Assembly (NCBI RefSeq): GCF_003688555.1
Contig: NZ_REFR01000010.1
Coordinates: 434,001 to 498,000 of the forward strand
Direction: 5' to 3'
DNA: 64,000 nt
Source: Eilatimonas milleporae
GTDB taxonomy: Bacteria > Pseudomonadota > Alphaproteobacteria > Sphingomonadales > Kordiimonadaceae
The notes under the pieces were generated by a model. The model searched no databases. It saw nothing but the letters and a program-made list of their open reading frames with translations, and was not told the DNA's origin. Below are positions 1 to 7,784 of this stretch, piece by piece. Position 1 is the stretch's first letter. Each line of letters starts with the position of its first letter. The position numbers and the translations under genes are program-made.

Positions 1-1767
1 CTCCACACCCTGATTGCGCTGTTCCCCGGACGCCTGAAAAACCCGGTCGACCACGATGGCATTCTGACGGGTCACCGAAAACAGGCTCAGCGTTGCGCCG
101 AGTGTGCCGAAATCAGCCTTGACGCCGACTTCGAACTGCTCGCCGCGAAACGGGTCGAGCACTTCGCCCGCGTTCAGGATGGCAACGCCGCCGCTGGTCG
201 CCGGCGCGATGGCGCCGGGCTGTAGACCCTCGGCGTAATTGGCGTAGAGCGAAACCCGGTCCGTGGCCCGGATGACAAGGCCGGCGACAGGGGTCACCGC
301 ATCCTCGTCATACCCGGAAAGATCGTCGCCCGTGTTGAAATCGAACGCGCGCGTCTCGATCACCTGATAGCGCAGCCCCCCGGTCAGCAGCACGCGCTTG
401 TCGAACAGCGATACGGTATCGGCAATGGCAACGCTCCGATTGGTGACCTCCTCCGTCGTCAGCGGATCGTCAAGCAGGCCGCCGGTAAAGAAATCCGCCG
501 GCGGCAGGTCCGCAAGCGGTGTCGGATTGAAAAGGTCGCTGGCAAAGGGGTTTAAAAAATCCGACAGGGCAAAGGCATTCCTGGACTCCGTATCGATGAT
601 CGAGGCCGACACCACGACATTGTGGCCGATCGATCCGGTTGTGAATTCGGCGCGGGCGCCGATATCGGCGGAAAGGATGCGGTCCTCCCGCGTGTTGTCG
701 AAACGGAACGCCGTCGTCGCCCCGTCCGGCGACGCATTCGGGTTGGCAAGGACATTGGCCTCCTCGCCGCTGCGTCCGCCGGCGGCGGCCCACAGGGTGA
801 CGGCATCGCTGACGTCAAACTCCGCGCGGATCACGCCGAAAAGCTGCTCTTCATCGGTAAAGGTGCCCGGCTGTGCGTAATTCAGGTCGGCGTCCGGCGC
901 CTCGGGCGCTTCGCCAAGCGGCGTCACCTGCGGGCGTGGATTGTTGATCCGGTTGTCCTGATAGCCCAGGTCGGCGCTGAAGCGAAAGCGCTCGCCGGCA
1001 TAATCCGTCCCCACTGAAAATGCCGTCAGTTCCCTGCCCTGGTCGTCGACCGCTGTCTCCCCGTCCCGGTAGACGGCATTGAGCCGTACGCCCCATTCCT
1101 TGAACGCGCCGAAGCGCTGGGCCAGATCGGCGGCGGCATAAAACTGACCCGCATTTTCATAGCCCGCGCTCAGGCGGCGCAAACCCTCTTCCGGCGCCCG
1201 TTTCGATACCAGGTTGACCGTGCCGCCGGACCCGGACCCGCCGGGCGCGGCCCCGTTGATGAACGCATTGGCACCGCGAAACACCTCAACACGCTCCATC
1301 AGTTCCGCCGCGACGAACTGGCGCGGCAGAATGCCGTATACACCGTTCAGCGTGATATCGTCGGAAAAGACCGGAAATCCGCGAATGATGTAAACTTCCT
1401 GAAAATTGCCGAACCCGTTTGTCACACGCACCACCGGATCGTTCAGCAGAACGTCGCCGATGCTTTCCGCATGCTGCGCCTGGACGATGTCCTGGGTGAA
1501 GGCCGTGCCGCTGAACGGCGCGTCAAGAAAATCAAGATTGCCCAGAAGACCGGCGCGCCCGCCCCGCGCAACCTGACCGCCCGCATAGTCCTCGGTCAGG
1601 TCCACCTGCGACGCCTGCCCGTAAACGACGATCTCTTCGACATCCGTATCGGCGGCTTGCGTGTTGTCCTGCGCCAGCGACACCGCAGGCACCACCCCGG
1701 TCAGGACACAAAATGACAGAACGGTGTAGCCGCCCAATGCCGTACCGTTCTTGAAAAATGTTTTCAT
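1..1767 (-). CDS. TonB-dependent siderophore receptor (C-terminus cut off by window edge)
   Basis: Outer-membrane gated barrel for uptake of an iron chelate or similar ligand, driven by TonB-ExbBD. I translated it directly: ATG at 1767, preceded by an AGGGG Shine-Dalgarno about 7 bases away. It has an N-terminal signal peptide (MKTFFKNGTALGG, ending near SLAQ), a TonB box reading EEIVVYGQ, and a plug domain with the typical stretches GDVLLNDPVVRV, YIIRGF, VEVFRGANAF and GGTVNLVSK. The beta-barrel follows with alternating strands and runs off the window after about 589 codons. There is no N-terminal STN signalling domain, so it is a plain transporter rather than a FecA/FpvA-type transducer. 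The plug resembles the family of ferric-siderophore receptors; the ligand cannot be told. A Fur-box-like site lies about 60 bases upstream, consistent with iron repression (inference). Confidence 0.9.
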   Translation of the reverse strand, partial: MKTFFKNGTALGGYTVLSFCVLTGVVPAVSLAQDNTQAADTDVEEIVVYGQASQVDLTEDYAGGQVARGGRAGLLGNLDFLDAPFSGTAFTQDIVQAQHAESIGDVLLNDPVVRVTNGFGNFQEVYIIRGFPVFSDDITLNGVYGILPRQFVAAELMERVEVFRGANAFINGAAPGGSGSGGTVNLVSKRAPEEGLRRLSAGYENAGQFYAAADLAQRFGAFKEWGVRLNAVYRDGETAVDDQGRELTAFSVGTDYAGERFRFSADLGYQDNRINNPRPQVTPLGEAPEAPDADLNYAQPGTFTDEEQLFGVIRAEFDVSDAVTLWAAAGGRSGEEANVLANPNASPDGATTAFRFDNTREDRILSADIGARAEFTTGSIGHNVVVSASIIDTESRNAFALSDFLNPFASDLFNPTPLADLPPADFFTGGLLDDPLTTEEVTNRSVAIADTVSLFDKRVLLTGGLRYQVIETRAFDFNTGDDLSGYDEDAVTPVAGLVIRATDRVSLYANYAEGLQPGAIAPATSGGVAILNAGEVLDPFRGEQFEVGVKADFGTLGATLSLFSVTRQNAIVVDRVFQASGEQRNQGVE

Positions 1768-1828
1768 GACAAGCCCCTGCGTCGGTTTCTTGATTTTCAA
1801 CAGGCCGCGATCAAATCCTAAAAGATTT

Positions 1829-1847
1829 GATATTGCAAGTCATTTTC
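1829..1847 (-). promoter_or_regulatory. Candidate Fur box upstream of the TonB-dependent receptor
   Basis: Read on the minus strand the 19 bases are GAAAATGACTTGCAATATC, which by eye match the classical Fur consensus at 13 of 19 positions, with the inverted-repeat core TGA-x-AAT/CA ends preserved. It sits in an AT-rich leader about 62 bases before the receptor start codon. A ferric-siderophore receptor is the expected target. Not tested against a position matrix. Confidence 0.5.
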
Positions 1848-1930
1848 AAAATATTTCAAGGGGCATGGTCTACTTTAGGGTGTCGAAAGCAAAGAAATAC
1901 CGTTCAAGGCGGTATCCCCCGTGGAACAGT

Positions 1931-3001
1931 TCAGGGAAGACCCACCAGTTCCTTCAAATCAGAGATCACCCACGCGTAGGCCGGGTCCAGAATGCCCTTG
2001 GCCTGCATCGACTGTGCTATCCTCAGGGCTTCGGCATAGTAGCTGCTGTCTTCCAGGGCAGTCGCCAACTTAATATTCGAAGTGATCAGGCTCCGTTGTA
2101 ACTCGGCATCGCTCGCATCAAGGGGTAGCAGTGTCTCTCTGATGGACAAGGCCTTTCGATAGGCGTTGACGGCGCCGTCAACGTTGCCCCGGCGCAGCAG
2201 CACATCGCCCATACTATCATAAGACATCGCAAGGTCTTTCTGCCACTCGCTGTTACTGGCATCGAGGGCTGTCAGCCTCTCCATGATGGTCAGTCTGCGC
2301 TGATAGGTCTGAAAAGCGCCATCAAAGTCTTCCTGGCGCAACAGGATATCGCCCAAATCGTCGTAGGCAACCGAGAGGCTCCGCTGCCACAGAGCATTGG
2401 TCGCGTCAAGGGCCACCAGTTTTTCAAGAATGGCCAAGCTCTTTTGGTGGACCTTAAGGGCGCCTTCAAGATCGCCTTGACGCCGCAGAACAGTGGCAAC
2501 ATGACCATAGGAGGCCGCGAGGTCGTTCTGCCACAGGCTGTTACTGGCATCGATGGCCGCCAGCTTTTCCCGGATGACAAGTCCGTCCCGATAGACTGAC
2601 AGAGCGTTATCGAGGTCGCCTTGGCGCAACAGGATATCGCCGATCGTACTGTAGAAGATCGCCAGATTATGCTGATGGCCTGCGTTGCCTGCATTACGGG
2701 CCACAAGTTTTGCGGCGACGATCAAGCCCTCCTTGTAGGTTTCCAGGGCGCCGTTCAGATCGCCCTGGCGTTTCAGAACACTTCCCAGTTTTATATAGGC
2801 GGTTAACAGACCGCCGGTGTCCAGGCGGGCGCGCTTTTTTGCCTGGGCGAGACCTTCCCGCGCGGCTTCGACCTCGGCCTGCGCATCCACCTGGGACGTA
2901 TAAAGAAAAAAGGCGTTGGCGGCCTGGCTGCCGGATATGGCGTCCGGCAGCCACAAAAGAGAGGCCAATGCAGCAATGTAAAGATGTTTGATGGAAAGCA
3001 T
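1931..3001 (-). CDS. Secreted tetratricopeptide-repeat protein with 48-residue repeats
   Basis: Start chosen at the ATG at 3001, because AGGGGGAT lies just upstream and the protein then opens with a signal peptide (MLSIKHLYIAALASLLWLP, cleavage near SGSQA). An in-frame TTG at 3037 is less likely. After a short coiled segment rich in Glu/Ala/Lys the protein consists of five tandem repeats of 48 residues, each of the form DL-(D/E)GAL-x-Y-x4-L-x-I-x-EKL-x-ALDA-(S/T)N-x2-WQ-x-DLA-x-SY-x2-(M/L)GD-(V/I)LLRQG. This is a TPR-like helix pair plus a 14-residue linker. TPR arrays bind proteins or peptides; no catalytic domain is present. It is monocistronic, 160 bases downstream of dgcA. Partner and role unknown. 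Confidence 0.8.
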   Translation of the reverse strand: MLSIKHLYIAALASLLWLPDAISGSQAANAFFLYTSQVDAQAEVEAAREGLAQAKKRARLDTGGLLTAYIKLGSVLKRQGDLNGALETYKEGLIVAAKLVARNAGNAGHQHNLAIFYSTIGDILLRQGDLDNALSVYRDGLVIREKLAAIDASNSLWQNDLAASYGHVATVLRRQGDLEGALKVHQKSLAILEKLVALDATNALWQRSLSVAYDDLGDILLRQEDFDGAFQTYQRRLTIMERLTALDASNSEWQKDLAMSYDSMGDVLLRRGNVDGAVNAYRKALSIRETLLPLDASDAELQRSLITSNIKLATALEDSSYYAEALRIAQSMQAKGILDPAYAWVISDLKELVGLP

Positions 3002-3161
3002 ATATCCCCCTGTCCGGTAACTCTGAGCCGAAAGCAACCCCTCAAGGTATACCGCATTCCCGGTTTCAATGATCTGACGAAGCTGTTCAACACCTGTTTA
3101 TACGCTCCATTACTGTCGGTCGTTTTTGGGTGTTGCCATATATGCGGTGAAGCGTCCGTGT

Positions 3162-4223
3162 CTATCCCCACAGGGCTGCCTGCGGCGGGTCCACACGGCC
3201 GTCGTTGCCGTAGGCCAGGCCGTGCGCCACATCGCGGCGCAGCAAGAGCGGTCCGTCAATGTCCACATGGCGGCACATCTGGGCGATGACGTGGGCCGGC
3301 GCCATGGCCAGGGACGAGCCGACCATGTTGCCGACCATCAGGTCCAGGCCGGCGCGCCGGGCCGCCGCCGCCAGTCTCAGCCCTTCCGTCAGGCCGCCGG
3401 TCTTGTCCAGCTTGATGTTGATAACGCTGTACCGCTTTGATGCGAGCGCGAAATCGCCCATGTGCAGGCAGGATTCATCGGCGCCTAGCGGCACCGGCGG
3501 CCGGTAGGTTTCCAGCGCCGCGTCCGCGCCGCGCGGCAGGGGCTGTTCGATCATCGCCACGCCCAGCCGCGCCAGCGCCGGCGCATACGCGCGCAGCTGG
3601 TCGACGGTCCAGCCCTGATTGACATCGACGATCAGCGCGGCGTCCGGCCGCGCTTCGCGCACCGCCGTCAGCCGCTCCACCGGATTGTCCGCGTCCAACT
3701 TGATTTTCAGGGTGGGAAAGGCCGCCGCCGCGCGCGCCCCGGCGGCCATGGCGCCGGGCGGGGCGAGGCCCAGGGTGAACACGGTGGTCACCGGTCGCGG
3801 TGTCATCCGCAACAGGCGCCAGATCCCCTTGGCCGACGCCTTGGCCAGATAGTCCCACAGGGCGCAGTCCAGCGCGTTGCGTGCCCCGCCCGGCGGCAGC
3901 AGGGTCTGGATATCGGCCAGGGACACGCCCCGTTCCACATCCGCCGCGACCGCCGCCAGCGCGGCCGTCATGCCCTCACAGGTCTCGCCCGCGCCCAGAT
4001 AATAGACCCCGTCGCCCTCGCCCCGGCCGGCAACGCCGTCCTTGCCCAGCGTCACGCGCACCGCCCGCGTTTCCTCGAAAACATGCCCGGTGATGGCAAA
4101 GGGCGCCTTCAGATCGAACCGGGTTTCCGCCACCTGCATGGACAGGCCGTGGACACGGGTGCGCAAAAGATCGTCCGGAATGGTGGGGATCGTGCCGTCC
4201 GGCATGTTTTCGGAACCGCTCAC
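3162..4223 (-). CDS. dgcA: DgcA: N-acetyl-D-glutamate racemase / dipeptide epimerase (enolase superfamily)
   Basis: Member of the muconate-lactonising subgroup of the enolase superfamily, historically annotated as L-Ala-D/L-Glu epimerase; paired with DgcN it is now assigned to racemisation of N-acetyl-D-glutamate in D-glutamate catabolism. Visible catalytic elements (numbered from the GTG start): KIK at 173-175, metal ligands D200 (IVDVNQGW), E226 (MIEQPLPRG) and D249 (LGADES), and NIKLDK near 269-274. About 353 residues, normal length. I prefer the GTG at 4223: it overlaps the dgcN stop as GTGA, and GGGAG lies at a suitable distance; the ATG at 4205 is the alternative. The overlap implies translational coupling to dgcN. 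The substrate assignment rests on the pairing, not on residues I can read. Confidence 0.9.
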   Translation of the reverse strand: MSGSENMPDGTIPTIPDDLLRTRVHGLSMQVAETRFDLKAPFAITGHVFEETRAVRVTLGKDGVAGRGEGDGVYYLGAGETCEGMTAALAAVAADVERGVSLADIQTLLPPGGARNALDCALWDYLAKASAKGIWRLLRMTPRPVTTVFTLGLAPPGAMAAGARAAAAFPTLKIKLDADNPVERLTAVREARPDAALIVDVNQGWTVDQLRAYAPALARLGVAMIEQPLPRGADAALETYRPPVPLGADESCLHMGDFALASKRYSVINIKLDKTGGLTEGLRLAAAARRAGLDLMVGNMVGSSLAMAPAHVIAQMCRHVDIDGPLLLRRDVAHGLAYGNDGRVDPPQAALWG

Positions 4224-5269
4224 GGCCCGAACTCCCGGCGGAGACGCTCCAGGATCGGCCCGGTGCCGGTGGCCAGCGGGTCGACGCATGGCAGGCCGTG
4301 CGCATCGCCCAGTGCCGCCAGATAGCCGGCGCGCTCCGCCGCCGGCAGGCCGGATGTGTTCACGCTGATGCCGACACAGCGTATGTCCGGATTGGTCAGC
4401 CGGCCGATATCGACGGTGCGGGCGATGGCCTCGGCCACGCCGGGCAGCGGAAAATCCGGCCAGCCGCTGATATGGCTCCGCCCCGCCGCGTGGCACAGGA
4501 CAATGGCGTCCGGCTGCGAGCCCACAAGCAGGCCGTGACTGACGGCACCGTATCCGGGATGGAAAAGGGCGCCCTGCCCCTCGATCACGTCCCAGTGGTC
4601 CGGGCTGTTGTCGGGCGACAGGCATTCCGCCGCGCCCGAGACGAAATCCGCCACCACGGCGTCGATGGGAATGCCCTCGCCGGCGATCATGATCCCGGTC
4701 TGCCCGGTGGCGCGGAAGTCGGCGTTCATCCCCGCCGCCGTCATGTCCCGTGCCAATTGCAGGGCGGTGTATTTCTTGCCGAGGGCGCAGTCGGTGCCCA
4801 CGGTCAGCAGCCGGCGGCCGCTGCGTTTGCGCCCCGTGCCCACGGGCAGAGCGTCCGGCGGCACCCGTATATCCACCAGCCGGGCGCCGGAGGTCCGCGC
4901 CGCATCGCCCAGTCCGGCCATGTCGGCAAGCCGGGTGTGCAGCCCGGCCACGATGTCCAGGCCGGCCCGCGCCGCCGCGATCAGCGTGCCGGTCCAGGCG
5001 TCCGGCACCCGGCCGCCCACCGCCGCCGTGCCGACGACCAGCGACCGGATACCGGCCGCGCGGGCCTGCGCCACCGTCATGTCGGGCAGGCCCAGATCGA
5101 CGGCCCCGGGCTTCAGGCGCAACTGGCCCCGGCAGTGCCCGCGTCGCCAGTGGACAAGGCCCAGCCCGGTTTTCGCATAGGACGGGTCGGTCTCGTCCCC
5201 GACGAAAATCAGATATGGCGGCGTGATGTCGATCTTTTTCACCGGCGCGGCCCGGTTCTGGCTGTCCAT
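4220..5269 (-). CDS. dgcN: DgcN: N-acetyltransferase of D-glutamate catabolism (DUF1611 family)
   Basis: DUF1611 protein, 349 residues. Known members acetylate D-glutamate so that DgcA can convert it to N-acetyl-L-glutamate. The N-terminal half is a Rossmann-like domain (LVVGTAAVGGRVP near 77-89, GLDIVAGLHTRL near 103). The C-terminal half holds a P-loop-like motif GTDCALGKKYTA at 158-169, an FRATGQTG segment, a VIEGQGALFHPGY segment and HISGWPDFPLP, all typical of the family. ATG at 5269 is preceded by CAGGAG at good spacing. First gene of a two-gene operon with dgcA (4-base overlap). The GntR-type regulator about 0.5 kb upstream on the same strand is a plausible controller (inference). D-glutamate would come from peptidoglycan or from D-amino-acid-rich marine organic matter. 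Confidence 0.9.
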   Translation of the reverse strand: MDSQNRAAPVKKIDITPPYLIFVGDETDPSYAKTGLGLVHWRRGHCRGQLRLKPGAVDLGLPDMTVAQARAAGIRSLVVGTAAVGGRVPDAWTGTLIAAARAGLDIVAGLHTRLADMAGLGDAARTSGARLVDIRVPPDALPVGTGRKRSGRRLLTVGTDCALGKKYTALQLARDMTAAGMNADFRATGQTGIMIAGEGIPIDAVVADFVSGAAECLSPDNSPDHWDVIEGQGALFHPGYGAVSHGLLVGSQPDAIVLCHAAGRSHISGWPDFPLPGVAEAIARTVDIGRLTNPDIRCVGISVNTSGLPAAERAGYLAALGDAHGLPCVDPLATGTGPILERLRREFGP

Positions 5270-5382
5270 CGTATCAAACTCCTGCGGCAGGCCCGGCCGG
5301 TCTTCGGGACGATGACGGAAAACCGGCCTTACCCTTTAAAAACATCAATGGTCGTATAGCGTTGCTGCCTCTCGCCCCCATG

Positions 5383-5421
5383 CTCTTAACACTGGCTCTT
5401 AACCCTGGCTCTTAACCCGGT
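5383..5421. repeat. Three tandem 13-bp units (CTCTTAAC-motif)
   Basis: Units CTCTTAACACTGG, CTCTTAACCCTGG and CTCTTAACCCGGT follow each other without spacer between dgcN and the next array. They differ at one to three positions. They could be slipped-strand duplications or a repeated binding site; nothing decides between the two. Confidence 0.8.
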
Positions 5422-5601
5422 GATCTGAACGATCCGAGTTGAAATCCCTGCCGGTCTCCCACGGCCCGGCTGTCCAATTCCTCATTATTGCGGTCTTATT
5501 ATAAATTATCGCAGCCAAAATGGATAGGGGCTGATGTGCGCCGGGATGACGCCTGACCGCGACACCGATGGGCCGCGCGCTCCGCGCATGGTCCCCACCC
5601 G

Positions 5602-5677
5602 CCCCGTCCGGCAGCCCCGTCCGGCAGCCCCGTCCGGCAGCCCCGTCCGGCAGCCCCGTCCGGCAGCCCCGTCCGGC
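5602..5677. repeat. Minisatellite: five perfect 13-bp copies plus a partial one
   Basis: The unit CCCCGTCCGGCAG occurs five times without a mismatch at 5602-5666, then a truncated copy at 5667-5677 and a degenerate CCGTCCGGCAAG. Perfect identity between copies points to recent expansion. It lies just past the stop codon of the GntR-type regulator, between that gene and dgcN. Confidence 0.95.
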
Positions 5678-5762
5678 CCGTCCGGCAAGATGGAAGGATT
5701 TTGACCGGCCTGTCCGGGTCCGCGCATGCCCGACCAGGCCCGATCAGGCCCGTCCGCACGGC

Positions 5763-6458
5763 CTAGACGCGCAGGTCCTGGGTATGGAAGCGTTCGCTGG
5801 AAAAAACCGCGTTCAGCACCCGTTCCTCGCAGACGGACAGGATTTCGACGATCTGCCGGCGGATCCGGTCCGCCTGGGCATTCTGCATCACGCGCAGGAT
5901 TTCGCCGTGATCGCCGGGGGTGAACGGCAGGCTGCCGCGTGTCTTGATATACACCCAGTATATGCGCATGGTCGTGTCTTCCAGCTGGCGCACCCAGTGG
6001 ACAAGCAGCGGGTAACTGACCTTTTCGCAGACTTTCAGATTGAAATCCTTGTTCGTTTTCAACACACGCAGCGCCGTGTCGTCATCGGTCATGTCGCCGG
6101 TCTCGCACAGGGCCGCGTTCAGCGCGAACAGGTCCCCATACTCCACATGCGGCGCCGCCATCACGAACAGCTCCGGGTCCAGCATCTTGCGCATGGCGAA
6201 ATTCTGTTTGACCTCCAGCAGGGTCAGCGGCGCGACACGGGTCACCCGCGGCGACAGGGACACCAGAAACTGCTGCGCGGTCAGCCGCTCCATCAGGTTG
6301 CGCGCGGCCGTGCGGCTGATGTCGAACATGTCGGTCAGGACATTTTCCGACACCTTCTGGCTCGGCGCCAGTTTCTGCGTGACGATGGCATCCATCACGG
6401 CCTCATAGGCCGTGTCGGCGTCGGTGGGGCTGTGCGTATGGCTTGGGGGCATGACCAT
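5763..6458 (-). CDS. GntR-family transcriptional regulator (FCD/FadR-type)
   Basis: About 231 residues. The N-terminal winged helix reads TAYEAVMDAIVTQKLAPSQK followed by VSENVLTDMFDISRTAARNL, the usual GntR arrangement in which ISR(T/S)xVR is the recognition helix; here it is ISRTAARNLMERL. The C-terminal helical domain (from about residue 85: QNFAMRKMLDPELFVMAAPH ... DFNLKV ... HGEILRVMQNAQADRIRRQI) fits the FCD ligand-binding fold, with a final helix EHxxIL-like motif (DHGEIL). The start is uncertain: ATG at 6458 or 6452, neither with a clear ribosome binding site. Ligand unknown; proximity on the same strand makes dgcNA a candidate target, but two tandem arrays lie between. Confidence 0.85.
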   Translation of the reverse strand: MVMPPSHTHSPTDADTAYEAVMDAIVTQKLAPSQKVSENVLTDMFDISRTAARNLMERLTAQQFLVSLSPRVTRVAPLTLLEVKQNFAMRKMLDPELFVMAAPHVEYGDLFALNAALCETGDMTDDDTALRVLKTNKDFNLKVCEKVSYPLLVHWVRQLEDTTMRIYWVYIKTRGSLPFTPGDHGEILRVMQNAQADRIRRQIVEILSVCEERVLNAVFSSERFHTQDLRV

Positions 6459-6616
6459 GGCTGTCCGGCTGGTTCGGGCCGTCAATAGTGGCAAACCCGC
6501 CGGGCGCTGTCCATGCCCGGCTGAAAAACAGGAGCCTGCCGCCCCTGCTCCCGCCGTCTGCCGTATGCGTGACAGGTACCGGCTTGTCATACAGATTGGA
6601 AATCCGGCCGGAGGCG

Positions 6617-7771
6617 TCACTCCACGGTGCGGGCGCGGCTCTCCTTTTTCGCGGCAGGCGCCTGCGGGGTCCAGCTCAGCCGATAGCGGACAAACAGCCC
6701 GTCATGATCGGACAATGTGGTGCGGCCCCTGATTTTCGGGGCGCCCGGATACGGCGTGTCGAACCAGGCATCCACCTCGACCGCGCGCACATGGACATAC
6801 CGCCCGGGAACCCACCCCTGCAGATCGTTGGTGTCCAGCCAGGGTTCGTCGCTGTCATACGACATGCGGACATCGCAGTCCCGCACGAGAACCGTACAAT
6901 AATGCTGGACGATAAAAACCGGCGTGTCCGTCAGGACCGAGTGCCGGCCGACCGCGTAATCCAGGCGATCCCGCGCGGATTTCATATTGAAATCGCCGCC
7001 GAAAATCACCGGCTGTTCACGGTCCCAGCGGGCGTCGAAATATTCGTCCAGATGATCGATCTGAAGAGTGTGCGCGATCAGCGACCGCGCTTCCGGCACA
7101 CCGGTGGAGCCGCGCGAATTCAGATGGGTGGTATACAGCTGCAGGGTGCCCGGCATGCCCGGTACGGCGATATCGGCGCTCAGAATGCCTTTATTGGCGC
7201 CGCAGTCGAAGCCGGCGCACTCATGCCGGTAAAAGGCCTGCGTGCCCTTGGCGACAATCGGCCAGTTGCTGAGGATATAAAGCCCTGAATCCATAATCTT
7301 GCCAAGGCGTTCCCCCTTCCAGAAATAGCTTTCGCTGCGGAAGGCTTCCGGCGCGCGCTCGGAATATTTCGGCATGGTGTCGCCGGTCTTCGGGCCCCGC
7401 ACCCAGTTGGGATAGCCGCTGGCCCGGATCAGTTCCTTGATCGAGCGGCGAAAGCCTTCCTGTATCATGACGATGTCCGGTTCCTCGCCGCGCGTACGCA
7501 TGGCGGCCAGCTCGGCGCCGATCAGGCGGATGGCCCTGGTGCGGTTGGCTTTGATCGGCCATGGCAACGCCGCAATATTATAGATCAGGACACTGAGGTA
7601 GAGGCTGTGTTCTCCGGTGTCCGGGTCGACCGTGATCTCGGGCGGCTGGACGATGGTCTGTTGCGGCAATGGCGGCTCGGCCATGCGTGTCGTGCAGGCG
7701 CCGAGCGCGCCGACCAGCATGGCCAGACGGGCAAGCCGGCCATATGGTTTCCATGATGGTGGGGATGCCAC
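6617..7771 (-). CDS. Lipoprotein of the endonuclease/exonuclease/phosphatase (DNase I-like) superfamily
   Basis: Metal-dependent phosphodiesterase fold (DNase I, sphingomyelinase and inositol phosphatase relatives). Seen: N-terminal hydrophobic segment ending in lipobox LGAC, so the mature protein is probably membrane anchored; motifs LIYNIAALPW (Asn), MIQEGF (catalytic Glu), YTTHLNS, FGGDFNM (Asp/Asn) and a final LSDHDGLFVRY (Asp-His). All core residues of the superfamily seem present. I take the GTG at 7771; a TTG at 7795 would overlap the stop of the RND permease. Either way it is immediately downstream of that permease and likely cotranslated. Substrate (nucleic acid, phospholipid, inositol phosphate) cannot be read from the sequence; location in the envelope argues against a DNA repair role. 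Confidence 0.85.
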   Translation of the reverse strand: MASPPSWKPYGRLARLAMLVGALGACTTRMAEPPLPQQTIVQPPEITVDPDTGEHSLYLSVLIYNIAALPWPIKANRTRAIRLIGAELAAMRTRGEEPDIVMIQEGFRRSIKELIRASGYPNWVRGPKTGDTMPKYSERAPEAFRSESYFWKGERLGKIMDSGLYILSNWPIVAKGTQAFYRHECAGFDCGANKGILSADIAVPGMPGTLQLYTTHLNSRGSTGVPEARSLIAHTLQIDHLDEYFDARWDREQPVIFGGDFNMKSARDRLDYAVGRHSVLTDTPVFIVQHYCTVLVRDCDVRMSYDSDEPWLDTNDLQGWVPGRYVHVRAVEVDAWFDTPYPGAPKIRGRTTLSDHDGLFVRYRLSWTPQAPAAKKESRARTVE

Positions 7772-7784
7772 ACCCTGCCCTGCC

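Larger units (their letters stand above)
5270..5762. other. 493-base spacer upstream of dgcN: two 13-bp tandem arrays, AT-rich core
   Basis: No gene is supported here. The stretch holds a three-copy 13-bp repeat (5383-5421), an AT-rich segment near 5485-5515 that could contain the dgcNA promoter, and a five-copy 13-bp repeat (5602-5677). Reading frames across the second array are proline/arginine-rich in every frame and look like by-products of the repeat. Confidence 0.6.

Noticed and set aside
5489-5513. TGCG...CGCA dyad upstream of dgcN as a GntR operator
   Set aside because: Only the four outer bases on each side are symmetrical; the interior does not match, so the symmetry is too weak to call.
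5568-6488. 306-residue plus-strand frame starting in the 13-bp array
   Set aside because: It is antisense to the GntR-type regulator and begins with repeat-encoded Pro/Arg; composition unlike a real protein.
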